A stretch of 64,000 nucleotides of DNA from Arenibacter sp. ARW7G5Y1 (GCF_003201775.1 NZ_QJJZ01000014.1:1-64000), one strand, 5' to 3'. Shown: positions 52,454 through 62,327, counted from the stretch's first letter. Translations and numbers: made by a program. The notes: generated by a model not told the origin, from the letters alone.

Positions 52454-53563
52454 TTACTTCTTGGAGTAATCGGCATGGATTGCCTTATCAAAGGCCTCCC
52501 AATGCTCTGGCTTCATTCTTTCGGGGGTAAAAAGACATATTCCTGTAGCTCCATTCTCCATGGAAGTTCTAATGGCCGTCTCAATTTCAGATGGTAATAG
52601 CCCATGATTTTCGGGGTCGTTTTCCTTTGTTTTGTTTTCCGGGTTTGGACATATGAAAAGCCCACTGAAGATAGGCTTTTCCCCGTTTACGGATGCCACT
52701 TCTTCCTTGGTTATTTCTCCAACCCATTCCGGACTCTTTAAATAGAAATCGTTATAATTCATTGGATAAAAAGCATCCAAATCCCATTTGTTCCATTCCT
52801 GTCTCACCATTTTCATAGCATTGCTAGGGCCTGGAAAAACTGCGGCATTTATTTTTTTGCCTTTTTCATGTACTACCTTGGCCAGGCGATTTACAATGTT
52901 CGTGATTAAATCGTATCTAAACTGTTTCCACTCCTGAACTTTGGACGGATCTTCAACCTCTTTTATATCTATGCCCGATTTTTCTTTAAAATCGGATACA
53001 CATTTATCACAATAACAATAATCGGCTATGGGATATTCCTCGTTCATCACCAGTCCGTATTTATCCCAAAGGCCTTCTGCCAATATTACATCGGGAAAAC
53101 GGATATAATCCAAATGTATCCCATCCACTTCCTCCACAGCTGCTATATTCCCGTATAATTCGGACAAAAAAGTAAAAGAGCCCTCCTTGTTGGGGCAAAG
53201 AAATTTATAATATGATACATAGGCAGGTTTATCATATGCCGATTCGCCATTGCGATTTATTGCATAAAGATCCTGGGGTAATTTAGGGTTGTCACCCTGC
53301 ACCATTGTAGGTACCCAAGTATGGAATTCCATACCAGCGTCCTTTACCAATTTACCTACCCTCTTATAGGTTTCAGGGTCTTGACCGCCATTGTACATCA
53401 GTCCATCGATCCCCTTTTCCTTATAGTCCTTAAAAGTTGCCATCAACTCTTGATCGGTAGCCTCCCCAGGACCACCCGTCCATGCATATACAGGAATTTT
53501 AGATTTTTCTGTGCAGGAAATCAAGGTAAAAATAGCTGCTGCCGTTACAAAAAGCTTTTTCAT
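52454..53563 (-). CDS. Lipoprotein with glycosidase-like TIM-barrel domain (GH10-like/DUF family)
   Basis: 369 residues; lipobox ISCT (Cys about 17). The fold resembles hypothetical glycosyl hydrolase-like 10 proteins: KGIDGLMYNGGQDPETY, FHTWVPTM, DGIHLDYIRFPD (strand with acidic pair), CYCDKCVSDFKE, NAAVFPGP, LDAFYPMNYNDFY and ICLFTPERM. An acidic residue lies in HLDYIRFPD, the usual place of a catalytic or substrate-binding group. It may cleave a glycan at the cell surface. The catalytic activity is not proven. Confidence 0.75.
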   Translation of the reverse strand: MKKLFVTAAAIFTLISCTEKSKIPVYAWTGGPGEATDQELMATFKDYKEKGIDGLMYNGGQDPETYKRVGKLVKDAGMEFHTWVPTMVQGDNPKLPQDLYAINRNGESAYDKPAYVSYYKFLCPNKEGSFTFLSELYGNIAAVEEVDGIHLDYIRFPDVILAEGLWDKYGLVMNEEYPIADYCYCDKCVSDFKEKSGIDIKEVEDPSKVQEWKQFRYDLITNIVNRLAKVVHEKGKKINAAVFPGPSNAMKMVRQEWNKWDLDAFYPMNYNDFYLKSPEWVGEITKEEVASVNGEKPIFSGLFICPNPENKTKENDPENHGLLPSEIETAIRTSMENGATGICLFTPERMKPEHWEAFDKAIHADYSKK

Positions 53564-54039
53564 TGGTTTAGTTTATTTATTAATAAAAGTTACTTACACG
53601 CTTCAAATGCCATCAAAAAAAAAATGCGGAAACGCTTATTTTGGAATATGGCCCATTAATGACTGAACTTAATAATTTTGTAGCTTCCAAGTTCTAAATC
53701 TTAGCTAAGTAACCTCGGAAATAATACAAACAACACTATTATGACATAGTATTGGTACTTCCTGCGGAAATAAAAACAAGGGCACATATATTCCTTTATT
53801 TATGTAATCCGGTGCAAAAATGGGCAAAAATCCTATTTAAACCGAAACCATTCAAACATTAAACAACTAATTTAAACCATCCGTTTACAACTCTCCAGAC
53901 CATAAAAACCAAGCTAAAGATGTACAAATTTTAATAGACAAAATGAAGACTCCATAATTATTTTACATTATTTATACGAATGTGATTTTAAAATACCGTT
54001 CCCTTTTCTTAATTTGCGATTACGAATAGCAAATTAAAT
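53564..54039. other. 476-bp AT-rich intergenic region, no gene seen
   Basis: Separates a minus-strand lipoprotein gene from the plus-strand acyl-CoA synthetase gene. Holds only short frames broken by stops; no hairpin or conserved motif stands out. Probably divergent promoters. Confidence 0.6.
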
Positions 54040-55812
54040 ATGCAAGAGATCACCCGACTTTTTGATTTTCCCTATTATCAATTAGAGAAATTCAACTTAA
54101 AACAATCACTGGTTACCAAGTACAATGGAGAATGGGTTGCAACATCTACCCAAGAGTATATAGACAAAGCAAATGCGATAAGCAGGGCTTTGTTGAAACT
54201 GGGAGTAAAACCCAATGATAAAATTGCCCTAATTTCCATGACCAACAGAACGGAATGGAATATAATGGACATTGGAATACTGCAGTTAGGTGCACAAAAT
54301 GTACCTATTTACCCTACCATATCACAAGAAGACTACGAATATGTCCTAAACCATTCAGAGGCCAAATATGTTTTTGTATCCTGTACGGAAGTTTATGACA
54401 AGGTTAATGCCGTAAAAAAGAATACCCCACATTTAAAGGATGTTTACTCTTTTGATGTGCTTGATAACTGCAAAAATTGGAGCGAAATTTTAGAACTGGG
54501 TGCGGATACCTCCAATCAAAATGAGGTTGAAAAACTCAAAGACGAGGTTAAACCAGATGATTTGGCCACCTTGATCTATACATCAGGGACCACAGGCCGA
54601 CCTAAAGGTGTGATGCTTACCCATAAAAATGTAGTGTGCAATGCCATAGAAAGTTCCAAACGGCTGCCTATAGATTATGGCAATACCAAATGTTTAAGCT
54701 TTTTGCCAGTCTGCCATATCTATGAAAGAATGATGGTGTATCTATATCAATACGCGGGAGTCACCATTTATTTTGCCGAGTCCATGGACAAAATAAGTGA
54801 AAATTTAAAAGAATGCGCTCCCCATGTTATGACCGCTGTTCCAAGATTATTGGAAAAAGTATACGATAAAATCATCGCTAAGGGAACGGCACTTACAGGT
54901 ATTAAAAGAAAATTATTTTTCTGGGCCGTTGAAGTCGGACTAAAATATGAACCATACGGTCAAAACGGTTGGTGGTACGAACAAAAACTTGCGCTAGCCA
55001 GAAAATTAATTTTTAGTAAATGGAAGGAGGGCTTGGGAGGTAATCTTTCCCTAATATCCTCAGGTAGCGCCGCATTGCAACCAAGGTTGGCACGTATTTT
55101 CAATGCTGCAGAGTTTGGGGTCATGGAGGGTTACGGACTTACTGAAACCTCACCAGTAGTTTCGGTGAACGATATGAGGAATAGTGGATTTAAAATTGGA
55201 ACCGTAGGGAAATTATTGGATAATACCGAGGTGAAAATTGCCGAAGACGGGGAAATATGTGTTAAAGGTCCCCAAGTAATGTTAGGTTATTACAAGGATC
55301 CCGAAAAAACGGCTGAAGTTATTAAGGATGGGTATTTCCATACCGGGGACATTGGTGAAATCGATGCCGATGGATTTCTTAAGATCACGGACCGAAAGAA
55401 AGAGATGTTCAAAACCTCGGGCGGTAAATATGTGGCTCCACAACTATTGGAGAACCGCTTTAAACAATCCAGGTTTATAGAACAAATAATGGTTATCGGT
55501 GAAGGTGAAAAAATGCCCGCAGCCCTGATACAACCAGATTTTGAATTTTTACGGAATTGGGCCAAAATACACAACGTAGAGGTTGGCGACAATAATAAAA
55601 TGGTCCTCAATGAAAAGGTAATCGCCAGGTACCAAGAGGAAGTGGATGCTGCGAATGAAAGTTTTGCCAAATGGGAAAAAGTGAAACAATTTAGACTCAC
55701 ACCTGATATATGGAGTATAGAGGAAGGGCATCTAACCCCTACAATGAAATTAAAACGAAAAATAGTTAAGGAGAAATACCTGGATCTCTACAATGACATT
55801 TACGAGCATTAG
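54040..55812 (+). CDS. Long-chain acyl-CoA synthetase (AMP-forming)
   Basis: 590 residues, cytoplasmic. The AMP motif LIYTSGTTGRPKGVMLTHKN (near residue 180), GYGLTETSP, HTGDIGEIDADGFLKITDRK and the C-terminal LTPTMKLKRKIV (catalytic Lys) are intact. It activates fatty acids to acyl-CoA for the MarR-led oxidation operon just downstream. A terminator closes it, so it is not in that operon. Confidence 0.92.
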   Translation: MQEITRLFDFPYYQLEKFNLKQSLVTKYNGEWVATSTQEYIDKANAISRALLKLGVKPNDKIALISMTNRTEWNIMDIGILQLGAQNVPIYPTISQEDYEYVLNHSEAKYVFVSCTEVYDKVNAVKKNTPHLKDVYSFDVLDNCKNWSEILELGADTSNQNEVEKLKDEVKPDDLATLIYTSGTTGRPKGVMLTHKNVVCNAIESSKRLPIDYGNTKCLSFLPVCHIYERMMVYLYQYAGVTIYFAESMDKISENLKECAPHVMTAVPRLLEKVYDKIIAKGTALTGIKRKLFFWAVEVGLKYEPYGQNGWWYEQKLALARKLIFSKWKEGLGGNLSLISSGSAALQPRLARIFNAAEFGVMEGYGLTETSPVVSVNDMRNSGFKIGTVGKLLDNTEVKIAEDGEICVKGPQVMLGYYKDPEKTAEVIKDGYFHTGDIGEIDADGFLKITDRKKEMFKTSGGKYVAPQLLENRFKQSRFIEQIMVIGEGEKMPAALIQPDFEFLRNWAKIHNVEVGDNNKMVLNEKVIARYQEEVDAANESFAKWEKVKQFRLTPDIWSIEEGHLTPTMKLKRKIVKEKYLDLYNDIYEH

Positions 55813-55840
55813 TGGATAGACCAACGTTTAAATTTATAAC

Positions 55841-55865
55841 AGCTTCCGTAACAGGAAGCTTTTAT
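55841..55865 (+). terminator. Terminator of the acyl-CoA synthetase gene
   Basis: AGCTTCC and GGAAGCT form a 7-bp stem with loop GTAACA, then a T-rich run. It separates the ligase gene from the fad operon promoter. Confidence 0.75.
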
Positions 55866-55891
55866 ATTTTATAGGTCCTCTAATTTTTTTT

Positions 55892-55921
55892 AAAATATAT
55901 TATGCATGCATAATATATTTT
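55892..55921. promoter_or_regulatory. Perfect 30-bp palindrome: likely MarR operator
   Basis: AAAATATATTATGCA is followed directly by its reverse complement. It ends 3 bp before the -7 element TATATTTG (55924-55931) and 29 bp before the MarR ATG, covering the -33/-7 spacer. This is the expected place for an autoregulatory operator. Confidence 0.75.
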
Positions 55922-55923
55922 CA

Positions 55924-55931
55924 TATATTTG
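55924..55931 (+). promoter_or_regulatory. -7 promoter element of the marR-fad operon
   Basis: TATATTTG matches TAnnTTTG, 20 bp before the chosen ATG (55951). The 30-bp palindrome lies immediately upstream. Confidence 0.6.
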
Positions 55932-55950
55932 GAGTAACCAACAAAACAGC

Positions 55951-56382
55951 ATGCAAGACATAACAATAGATTACGCGCTCCGAGCTACTTGGCAAGCGGT
56001 AACAAAGATGTATAACGAAGAGGCAAGGAAATTTAATAGTACCATGGCCGTAGGTTTTACATTATTGAGCATAGACCCCAAAACGGGCACCCCTTCAACA
56101 GCCCTTGGGCCAAAGATGGGTATGGAGGCTACAAGTCTCTCGCGAATATTGAAAAGTATGGAGGAAAAGGGCCTTATAGAACGTAGGCCCAACCCCAATG
56201 ATGGTAGGGGTGTTCTAATACACCTCACAGCTTTTGGTCTGGAAAAGAGGAAGGATTCAAAAGATGTTGTACTTCGTTTCAACGATGTGGTGAAGGCACA
56301 TGTACCTGCAGAAAGTCTAAATGCTTTTTTTGAGGTAACGGAGATCATTAACAAATTAATTGCGGAAAAGAAAATTTATTAA
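55951..56382 (+). CDS. MarR-family transcriptional regulator of the fad operon
   Basis: 143 residues from MQDITIDYALRATW. An earlier ATG at 55906 lies inside the palindrome and upstream of the promoter, so it is rejected. The winged helix-turn-helix is ATSLSRILKSMEEKGLIERR followed by the wing PNDGRGVLIHLT. MarR proteins bind palindromes as dimers and are released by a small ligand, here perhaps acyl-CoA or fatty acid. The operator candidate is just upstream. Confidence 0.9.
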   Translation: MQDITIDYALRATWQAVTKMYNEEARKFNSTMAVGFTLLSIDPKTGTPSTALGPKMGMEATSLSRILKSMEEKGLIERRPNPNDGRGVLIHLTAFGLEKRKDSKDVVLRFNDVVKAHVPAESLNAFFEVTEIINKLIAEKKIY

Positions 56383-56416
56383 TAACGTTAAAAAACTAGT
56401 TAACACCTTTTTATTG

Positions 56417-58807
56417 ATGAACAAACACATTAAAAAAGTAGCAGTTATTGGTTCGGGTATTATGGGGAGTGGCATAGCTTGTCATTTTGCCAATATAGGC
56501 GTGGAGGTATTGCTTTTGGATATTATACCACGGGAACTTAATGATAAAGAAAAAGCCAAGGGCCTTACCTTAGAGGATAAGGTAGTTAGAAATAGATTGG
56601 TGAACGATTCCTTGGCCGCAGCATTAAAATCCAAGCCCTCCCCTATTTATCATCAAAAATTTGCCCAGAGAATTTCAACTGGAAATCTCGAGGATGACAT
56701 TTCCAAGGTTGGCCAGGTAGATTGGATCATTGAAGTGGTGGTAGAACGTCTGGATATTAAAAAAATAGTTTTTGAAAAACTGGACAAACACAGGAAACCA
56801 GGTACTTTAATAACTTCCAACACTTCTGGCATACCTATAAAATATATGAGTGAGGGAAGAAGTGAGGATTTTCAAAAACATTTCTGTGGAACCCACTTTT
56901 TTAATCCAGCCCGATATTTAAAACTTTTTGAAATAATCCCTGGACCAAAGACTTCTCCCGAAGTTTTAGATTTCCTAAATGGTTATGGGGAGCAGTTTTT
57001 GGGCAAGACCTCGGTGATTGCCAAAGACACTCCTGCATTTATTGGCAATAGAATAGGGACCTTCAGTATAATGAGCTTGTTCCATGCCGTAAAGGAAATG
57101 GACCTTACCGTAGAAGAAATTGACAAACTTTCAGGACCGGTAATAGGCAGGCCAAAATCGGCCACCTTCCGAACAGTGGATGTGGTGGGCTTGGACACTT
57201 TGGTGCATGTGGCCAATGGCGTTGCCGAAAACTGTAAGGAAGATGAGAGACGGGAGCAATTTATACTTCCTGAGTTCATCGGTAAAATGATGGAAAATAA
57301 ATGGTTCGGAAGTAAAACAGGGCAAGGTTTTTATAAAAAGGAAGGTCGGGAAATTTTGGCCCTGGACCTAAATACCATGGAGTACAGGCCCAGTAAAAAG
57401 GCTAGTTTTGCCACTCTTGAACTCACCAAATCCATAGAGAATGTAATAGACCGATTTAAGGTATTGGTGACGGGTAAGGATAAGGCAGGTGCCTTTTACA
57501 GAAAAAGTTTTTCTTCATTATTTGAATACGCTTCCAATAGGATTCCAGAAATAACCGGGGAATTATATAAGATAGATGACGCCATGAAAGCAGGTTTCGC
57601 CTGGGGACATGGCCCCTTTCAAATTTGGGATGCCATAGGTGTTGAAAAAGGGATCGAAATGATGAAGGCAGAAGGCTTTCAACCGGCCGCCTGGGTTACC
57701 GAAATGATATCCACAGGAAATAAATCCTTCTATACCATAAATGACGGGGCCAGTTATTATTACGACATTCCTAAAAAGGCAATGGAAAAAATTCCAGGGC
57801 AGGACTCCTTTATCATTTTGGACAATATTAGAAAATCCAATGAGGTATGGAAAAACTCAGGTGTTGTAGTAGAGGATTTGGGGGATGGTATATTAAATGT
57901 GGAATTCCAATCCAAAATGAACACTATAGGAGGTGATGTTTTGGCCGGCTTAAATAAGGCCATCGATTTGGCAGAAAAGGATTTCCAAGGGCTGGTTGTG
58001 GGCAATCAGGCCCCCAACTTCTCCGTTGGTGCCAATATTGGGATGATATTTATGATGGCCGTAGAACAGGAATATGATGAATTGAACATGGCCATTAAGA
58101 TGTTCCAGGACACGATGATGCGTATGCGCTATTCATCCATACCTACAATTTCCGCCCCACATGGAATGACCTTGGGCGGTGGTTGCGAATTGTCCCTACA
58201 TGCCGATAAGGTAGTTGCTGCAGCTGAAACCTATATGGGATTGGTAGAATTTGGTGTTGGGGTAATACCTGGGGGCGGTGGCTCCAAAGAAATGACCTTA
58301 AGGGCATCGGATACTTTTAGAAAGAATGATGTTGAACTCAATGTCCTTCAAGAATACTTCCTCACTATTGGAATGGCCAAAGTTTCTACATCCGCCTATG
58401 AAGCCTTTGATATGGGAGTACTTGAAAAAGGGAAGGATATAGTGGTCGTAAACAAGGATAGACAAATTGCCACAGCAAAAGGCTATGCCAAGCTAATGGC
58501 AGAACAAGGCTACACACAACCTCCAAAAAGAAAAGACGTGAAGGTTCTTGGGAAACAGGCCCTAGGAATGTTTTTGGTTGGAACGGATGCCATGGAAGAT
58601 AGTAATTATATAAGCGAACACGATCATAAAATAGCCAACAAATTGGCCTATGTAATGGCCGGGGGGGACCTATCCGAGCCGACCTTGGTCACTGAGCAAT
58701 ATCTTTTGGATCTGGAACGGGAAGCCTTCCTTTCCCTATGCACGGAAAGAAAAACCTTGGAACGTATACAGCATATGTTAAAGACAGGGAAGCCGTTACG
58801 AAATTAA
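56417..58807 (+). CDS. fadN: 3-hydroxyacyl-CoA dehydrogenase/enoyl-CoA hydratase (FadN-like)
   Basis: 796 residues from MNKHIKKVAVIG, chosen because an upstream Met overlaps the MarR gene. NAD-binding VAVIGSGIMGSGIACHFANI (N-terminal dehydrogenase, catalytic FCGTHFFNPAR) precedes a C-terminal crotonase domain (ISAPHGMTLGGGCELSLHAD, GVGVIPGGGGSKEM). The dehydrogenase-first order is that of B. subtilis FadN, the reverse of E. coli FadB/FadJ. It catalyses steps two and three of beta-oxidation. Confidence 0.93.
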   Translation: MNKHIKKVAVIGSGIMGSGIACHFANIGVEVLLLDIIPRELNDKEKAKGLTLEDKVVRNRLVNDSLAAALKSKPSPIYHQKFAQRISTGNLEDDISKVGQVDWIIEVVVERLDIKKIVFEKLDKHRKPGTLITSNTSGIPIKYMSEGRSEDFQKHFCGTHFFNPARYLKLFEIIPGPKTSPEVLDFLNGYGEQFLGKTSVIAKDTPAFIGNRIGTFSIMSLFHAVKEMDLTVEEIDKLSGPVIGRPKSATFRTVDVVGLDTLVHVANGVAENCKEDERREQFILPEFIGKMMENKWFGSKTGQGFYKKEGREILALDLNTMEYRPSKKASFATLELTKSIENVIDRFKVLVTGKDKAGAFYRKSFSSLFEYASNRIPEITGELYKIDDAMKAGFAWGHGPFQIWDAIGVEKGIEMMKAEGFQPAAWVTEMISTGNKSFYTINDGASYYYDIPKKAMEKIPGQDSFIILDNIRKSNEVWKNSGVVVEDLGDGILNVEFQSKMNTIGGDVLAGLNKAIDLAEKDFQGLVVGNQAPNFSVGANIGMIFMMAVEQEYDELNMAIKMFQDTMMRMRYSSIPTISAPHGMTLGGGCELSLHADKVVAAAETYMGLVEFGVGVIPGGGGSKEMTLRASDTFRKNDVELNVLQEYFLTIGMAKVSTSAYEAFDMGVLEKGKDIVVVNKDRQIATAKGYAKLMAEQGYTQPPKRKDVKVLGKQALGMFLVGTDAMEDSNYISEHDHKIANKLAYVMAGGDLSEPTLVTEQYLLDLEREAFLSLCTERKTLERIQHMLKTGKPLRN

Positions 58808-58814
58808 TGCCACT

Positions 58815-59224
58815 ATTATTGAGATTTGAGTATCTAGCAGTTAGAGACCAATGCATATTATTGAGGATTTGAAAATTTGGAAGAAGTCTATGGAATTGAC
58901 AAAATCTGTTTATCAACTTGTCTCTGAATTGCCGTTAGAAGAGAAATTTGGACTTATTTCCCAAATTAAAAAGGAGTTCAATCCCAATTCCTTCAAACAT
59001 TGCTGAAGGTACTGGAAGAAATTCAAATAAAGAATTTAAACATTTTTTGAGCATTGCAAATGGTTCGTTATATGAACTGCAAACACAATTAATTTTATTA
59101 ATAGACTTAAAGATAGTTACAAAAGAAAAAGTACAACCAGTAATTGAAACACGTATTGAAATCCAAAAAATGAACTATTCATTTCAAAGTAAATAATGAT
59201 TCACAATACTAAAATCTCAATACT
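58815..59224. repeat. Inverted repeats bracketing the broken four-helix-bundle gene
   Basis: ATTATTGAGATTTGAGTAT (58815-58833) and ATACTAAAATCTCAATACT (59206-59224) are inverted copies matching at 17 of 19 positions. They enclose the whole S23/IVP-type gene, 17 bp before its ATG and 10 bp after its stop. It is compatible with an inserted unit. Confidence 0.6.
58851..59196 (+). pseudogene. Frameshifted S23/IVP-type four-helix-bundle protein gene
   Basis: Starts MHIIEDLKIWKKSMELTKSV and would continue EKFGLISQIK, then RSSIPIPSNIAEGTGRNSNK and a helical C-terminal part, the usual order of the four-helix-bundle family first known from 23S rRNA intervening sequences. The frame breaks at AAAAA (58968-58972): one A fewer would restore it. 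As read, the 5' frame ends at a TGA at 59002-59004, and the 3' part lacks a start. It sits between fadN and fadA in their operon, framed by inverted repeats. Either a pseudogene or a sequencing error in the A-run; +1 frameshifting is less likely. Confidence 0.75.
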
Positions 59225-59244
59225 CAATACTAAAATAAAATAAA

Positions 59245-60435
59245 ATGAAACAAGCCTTTATAGTAAAAGCATATAGGACCGCAGTAGGTAAAGCCCCCAA
59301 AGGCGTATTCCGATTTAAAAGAACGGATGAGTTGGCGGCCGAAACTATAGCGTATATGATGAATGAGTTGCCCCAATTGGACAAAAAGCGAATAGATGAT
59401 GTAATCGTCGGCAATGCTATGCCAGAAGGTTCCCAAGGCCTTAATATGGCCCGTTTAATTTCCTTAATGGGACTCAATATTGTGGATGTCCCCGGGGTTA
59501 CGGTCAATAGGTTTTGTTCCTCTGGAATAGAGACTATCGGTATAGCTACCGCAAAGATCCAGGCCGGTATGGCCGATTGTATTATTGCAGGTGGTGCAGA
59601 GAGCATGAGTGCGGTTCCAATGACCGGATATAAAACGGAACTCAACTATGACCTGGCCAAGGCAGGACACGAAGATTATTACTGGGGTATGGGAAATACT
59701 GCGGAAGCCGTAGCCAAACAATTCAATGTTTCCCGCGAAGACCAAGACGAGTTTGCCTATAATTCGCATATGAAAGCACTTAAGGCACAGGCGGAGGACC
59801 GTTTTCAAAGTCAGATCGTACCCATTGATGTTGAACAGATCTACGTGGATGATAATGGAAAAAAGGCCACAAAAAAATATACGGTGACCAAGGATGAGGG
59901 GCCACGAAAAGGTACCAGCAAGGAAGCTTTGGCTGGACTTCGACCAGTTTTTGCCGCGGGGGGTAGTGTTACGGCCGGTAATTCTTCGCAGATGAGCGAT
60001 GGGGCTGCCTTTGTACTGGTAATGAGTGAGGATATGGTAAAGGAATTAAAATTGGAACCTATTGCAAGATTGGTCAACTATGCCGCTGCCGGTGTTGAGC
60101 CCAGAATCATGGGTATTGGCCCTGTAAAGGCCATTCCAAAGGCGCTGAAACAAGCCGGTCTTAAGCAAGATGATATTGAATTGATAGAATTGAACGAAGC
60201 TTTCGCCTCCCAGTCTTTGGCAGTAATACGCGAACTTGGTTTAAACAATGATATTGTGAATGTAAATGGGGGTGCCATTGCTCTTGGCCACCCATTGGGC
60301 TGTACCGGAGCCAAGTTGTCCGTTCAACTTTTTGATGAGATGAGAAAGAGAAATATGAAAGGTAAGTACGGTATGGTAACTATGTGCGTAGGGACTGGCC
60401 AGGGGGCAGCAGGGATATATGAATTTTTAAATTAA
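59245..60435 (+). CDS. fadA: Acetyl-CoA C-acyltransferase (3-ketoacyl-CoA thiolase)
   Basis: 396 residues. The nucleophile is Cys91 ([13 protein letters not shown]), and the general bases are in [15 protein letters not shown] (His) and [12 protein letters not shown] (Cys). It cleaves 3-ketoacyl-CoA to acetyl-CoA, the last step of beta-oxidation. The start follows the disrupted S23-type gene by 48 bp; otherwise the gene is in operon order with fadN and the acyl-CoA dehydrogenase. Confidence 0.94.
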   Translation: MKQAFIVKAYRTAVGKAPKGVFRFKRTDELAAETIAYMMNELPQLDKKRIDDVIVGNAMPEGSQGLNMARLISLMGLNIVDVPGVTVNRFCSSGIETIGIATAKIQAGMADCIIAGGAESMSAVPMTGYKTELNYDLAKAGHEDYYWGMGNTAEAVAKQFNVSREDQDEFAYNSHMKALKAQAEDRFQSQIVPIDVEQIYVDDNGKKATKKYTVTKDEGPRKGTSKEALAGLRPVFAAGGSVTAGNSSQMSDGAAFVLVMSEDMVKELKLEPIARLVNYAAAGVEPRIMGIGPVKAIPKALKQAGLKQDDIELIELNEAFASQSLAVIRELGLNNDIVNVNGGAIALGHPLGCTGAKLSVQLFDEMRKRNMKGKYGMVTMCVGTGQGAAGIYEFLN

Positions 60436-60518
60436 ACAACGTACAGTGTACTGATTGTAGGAATAATTTTTCCAAAACATCTTCCCGATCACAAATGTAA
60501 AACTTAACAAGACTAACA

Positions 60519-62327
60519 ATGAGCACAGAAACAACAACAAAAGAAATATTAAGGGGTGGACAGTTCCTTGTAAAGGAAACCAATTGCGAGGATATTTTTA
60601 CACCGGAGGATTTTTCCGAAGAGCAAAAGATGATGAGGGACTCCGTTATCGAATTCAACGATAGGGAGATTGTGGCCAATAGAAACCGTTTCGAGGCCAA
60701 GGATTATGCCCTAACACAGGAGGTAATGACCAAGGCCGGAGAAATGGGCTTTTTGGGAGTTGCGGTTCCTGAGGCGTATGGGGGATTGGGAATGGGCTTT
60801 ATCTCTACCATGATCGTATGCGAATATATTTCTAGCGGAAGTGGTTCTTTTAGTACCGCCTTTGGTGCACATACCGGTATAGGTACCATGCCCATTACAT
60901 TGTATGGTACCGAAGCCCAAAAGCAAAAATATGTTCCTAAATTGGCTACTGGTGAATGGTTTGGAGCCTACTGTTTAACAGAACCAGGTGCAGGTAGTGA
61001 TGCCAATTCGGGTAAGACCACCGCTACCCTTTCCGCAGATGGTAAGAGCTACAAGATCAATGGTCAGAAAATGTGGATATCCAATGCCGGATTCTGCAAA
61101 TTATTTATTGTTTTTGCAAGAATAGAAAACGACAAAAACATCACTGGGTTTATAGTGGAAAATGACCCAAGTAATGGTATTACCTTAGGGGAAGAGGAAC
61201 ATAAATTGGGCATTCGGGCCTCCTCTACCAGGCAGGTTTTCTTTAACGATACTGTTGTTCCCGCTGAAAACATGCTTTCTGAAAGGGGAAATGGATTTAA
61301 AATTGCCATGAACGCCTTAAATATTGGACGTATCAAATTAGCTGCCGCCTGTTTGGATTCCCAAAGGAGAATTACTACCAACGCCCTAAGATATGCTACT
61401 GAACGCAAGCAGTTCAAGACGGCCATCGTAGATTTCGGAGCTATAAAATCCAAGTTGGCGGAAATGGCGACCAGTTTGTATGCCGGGGAAGCTGCCTCAT
61501 ACAGAGCGGCCAAAAATATAGAAGATCGGATTGCCATGCGTATTGCGGCTGGTAATAGCCACCAAGAAGCTGAACTTAAAGGTGTGGAAGAATATGCCAT
61601 TGAATGTTCCATTTTAAAAGTTGCTGTATCCGAAGATGTGCAGAACTGCTCGGACGAGGGTATACAAATCTTTGGAGGTATGGGCTTTTCGGAAGAAACT
61701 CCAATGGAAGCCGCTTGGAGAGATGCGCGTATAGCCAGGATATATGAAGGTACCAATGAAATAAACAGAATGTTATCGGTTGGCCTGTTGGTCAAGAAAG
61801 CAATGAAAGGGCATGTAGACCTTTTGGGTCCGGCTACTGCCGTAGGAAATGAACTAATGGGCATTCCCTCTTTTGACACCCCTGACTATTCAGAATTGTT
61901 GTCCGAAGAAAAGGAAATGGTTGCAAAACTTAAGAAAGTATTCTTAATGGTGGCCGGTTCTGCAGTCCAAAAATATGGACCTGCCCTAGATGAACATCAA
62001 ATGCTGCTGTTGGCCGCATCCAATATTTTAATCGAGATTTATTTGGCCGAATCTGCAATCCTAAGAACGGAGAAAAATGCAAAACGATTTGGGGAAGCAG
62101 CTCAAAAAGAACAAATTGCCATGTCCAAACTGTACTTGTACAATGCAGTGGACACAGTAATAAAAAATGGCAAGGAAGCCATTGTTTCAATGGCTGAAGG
62201 CGATGAGCAACGTATGATGCTTATGGGACTCAAGCGTTTTACAAAATATACCAACCAACCCAACGTGGTTGAACTTCGGAATATCATTGCCGATAAGCTT
62301 AAGGCTGAAAACAAGTATTGTTTTTAG
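60519..62327 (+). CDS. fadE: Acyl-CoA dehydrogenase (FadE-like)
   Basis: 602 residues. The acyl/FAD motif YCLTEPGAGSDANSGKTTA near 150, the WISNAGFCKLFIVFARI sheet, and the C-terminal ARIYEGTNEINRMLSVGLLV motif near 412 are complete. The first step of beta-oxidation; the length and extended C-terminus match the VLCAD-like group rather than short-chain enzymes. It is last of the MarR-fadN-fadA-fadE operon, closed by a terminator at 62374-62403. Confidence 0.93.
   Translation: MSTETTTKEILRGGQFLVKETNCEDIFTPEDFSEEQKMMRDSVIEFNDREIVANRNRFEAKDYALTQEVMTKAGEMGFLGVAVPEAYGGLGMGFISTMIVCEYISSGSGSFSTAFGAHTGIGTMPITLYGTEAQKQKYVPKLATGEWFGAYCLTEPGAGSDANSGKTTATLSADGKSYKINGQKMWISNAGFCKLFIVFARIENDKNITGFIVENDPSNGITLGEEEHKLGIRASSTRQVFFNDTVVPAENMLSERGNGFKIAMNALNIGRIKLAAACLDSQRRITTNALRYATERKQFKTAIVDFGAIKSKLAEMATSLYAGEAASYRAAKNIEDRIAMRIAAGNSHQEAELKGVEEYAIECSILKVAVSEDVQNCSDEGIQIFGGMGFSEETPMEAAWRDARIARIYEGTNEINRMLSVGLLVKKAMKGHVDLLGPATAVGNELMGIPSFDTPDYSELLSEEKEMVAKLKKVFLMVAGSAVQKYGPALDEHQMLLLAASNILIEIYLAESAILRTEKNAKRFGEAAQKEQIAMSKLYLYNAVDTVIKNGKEAIVSMAEGDEQRMMLMGLKRFTKYTNQPNVVELRNIIADKLKAENKYCF

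Noticed and set aside
55906-55950. Earlier ATG for the MarR gene
   Set aside because: It lies inside the 30-bp palindrome and upstream of the TAnnTTTG promoter; MQDITIDYALR is the family-like start.
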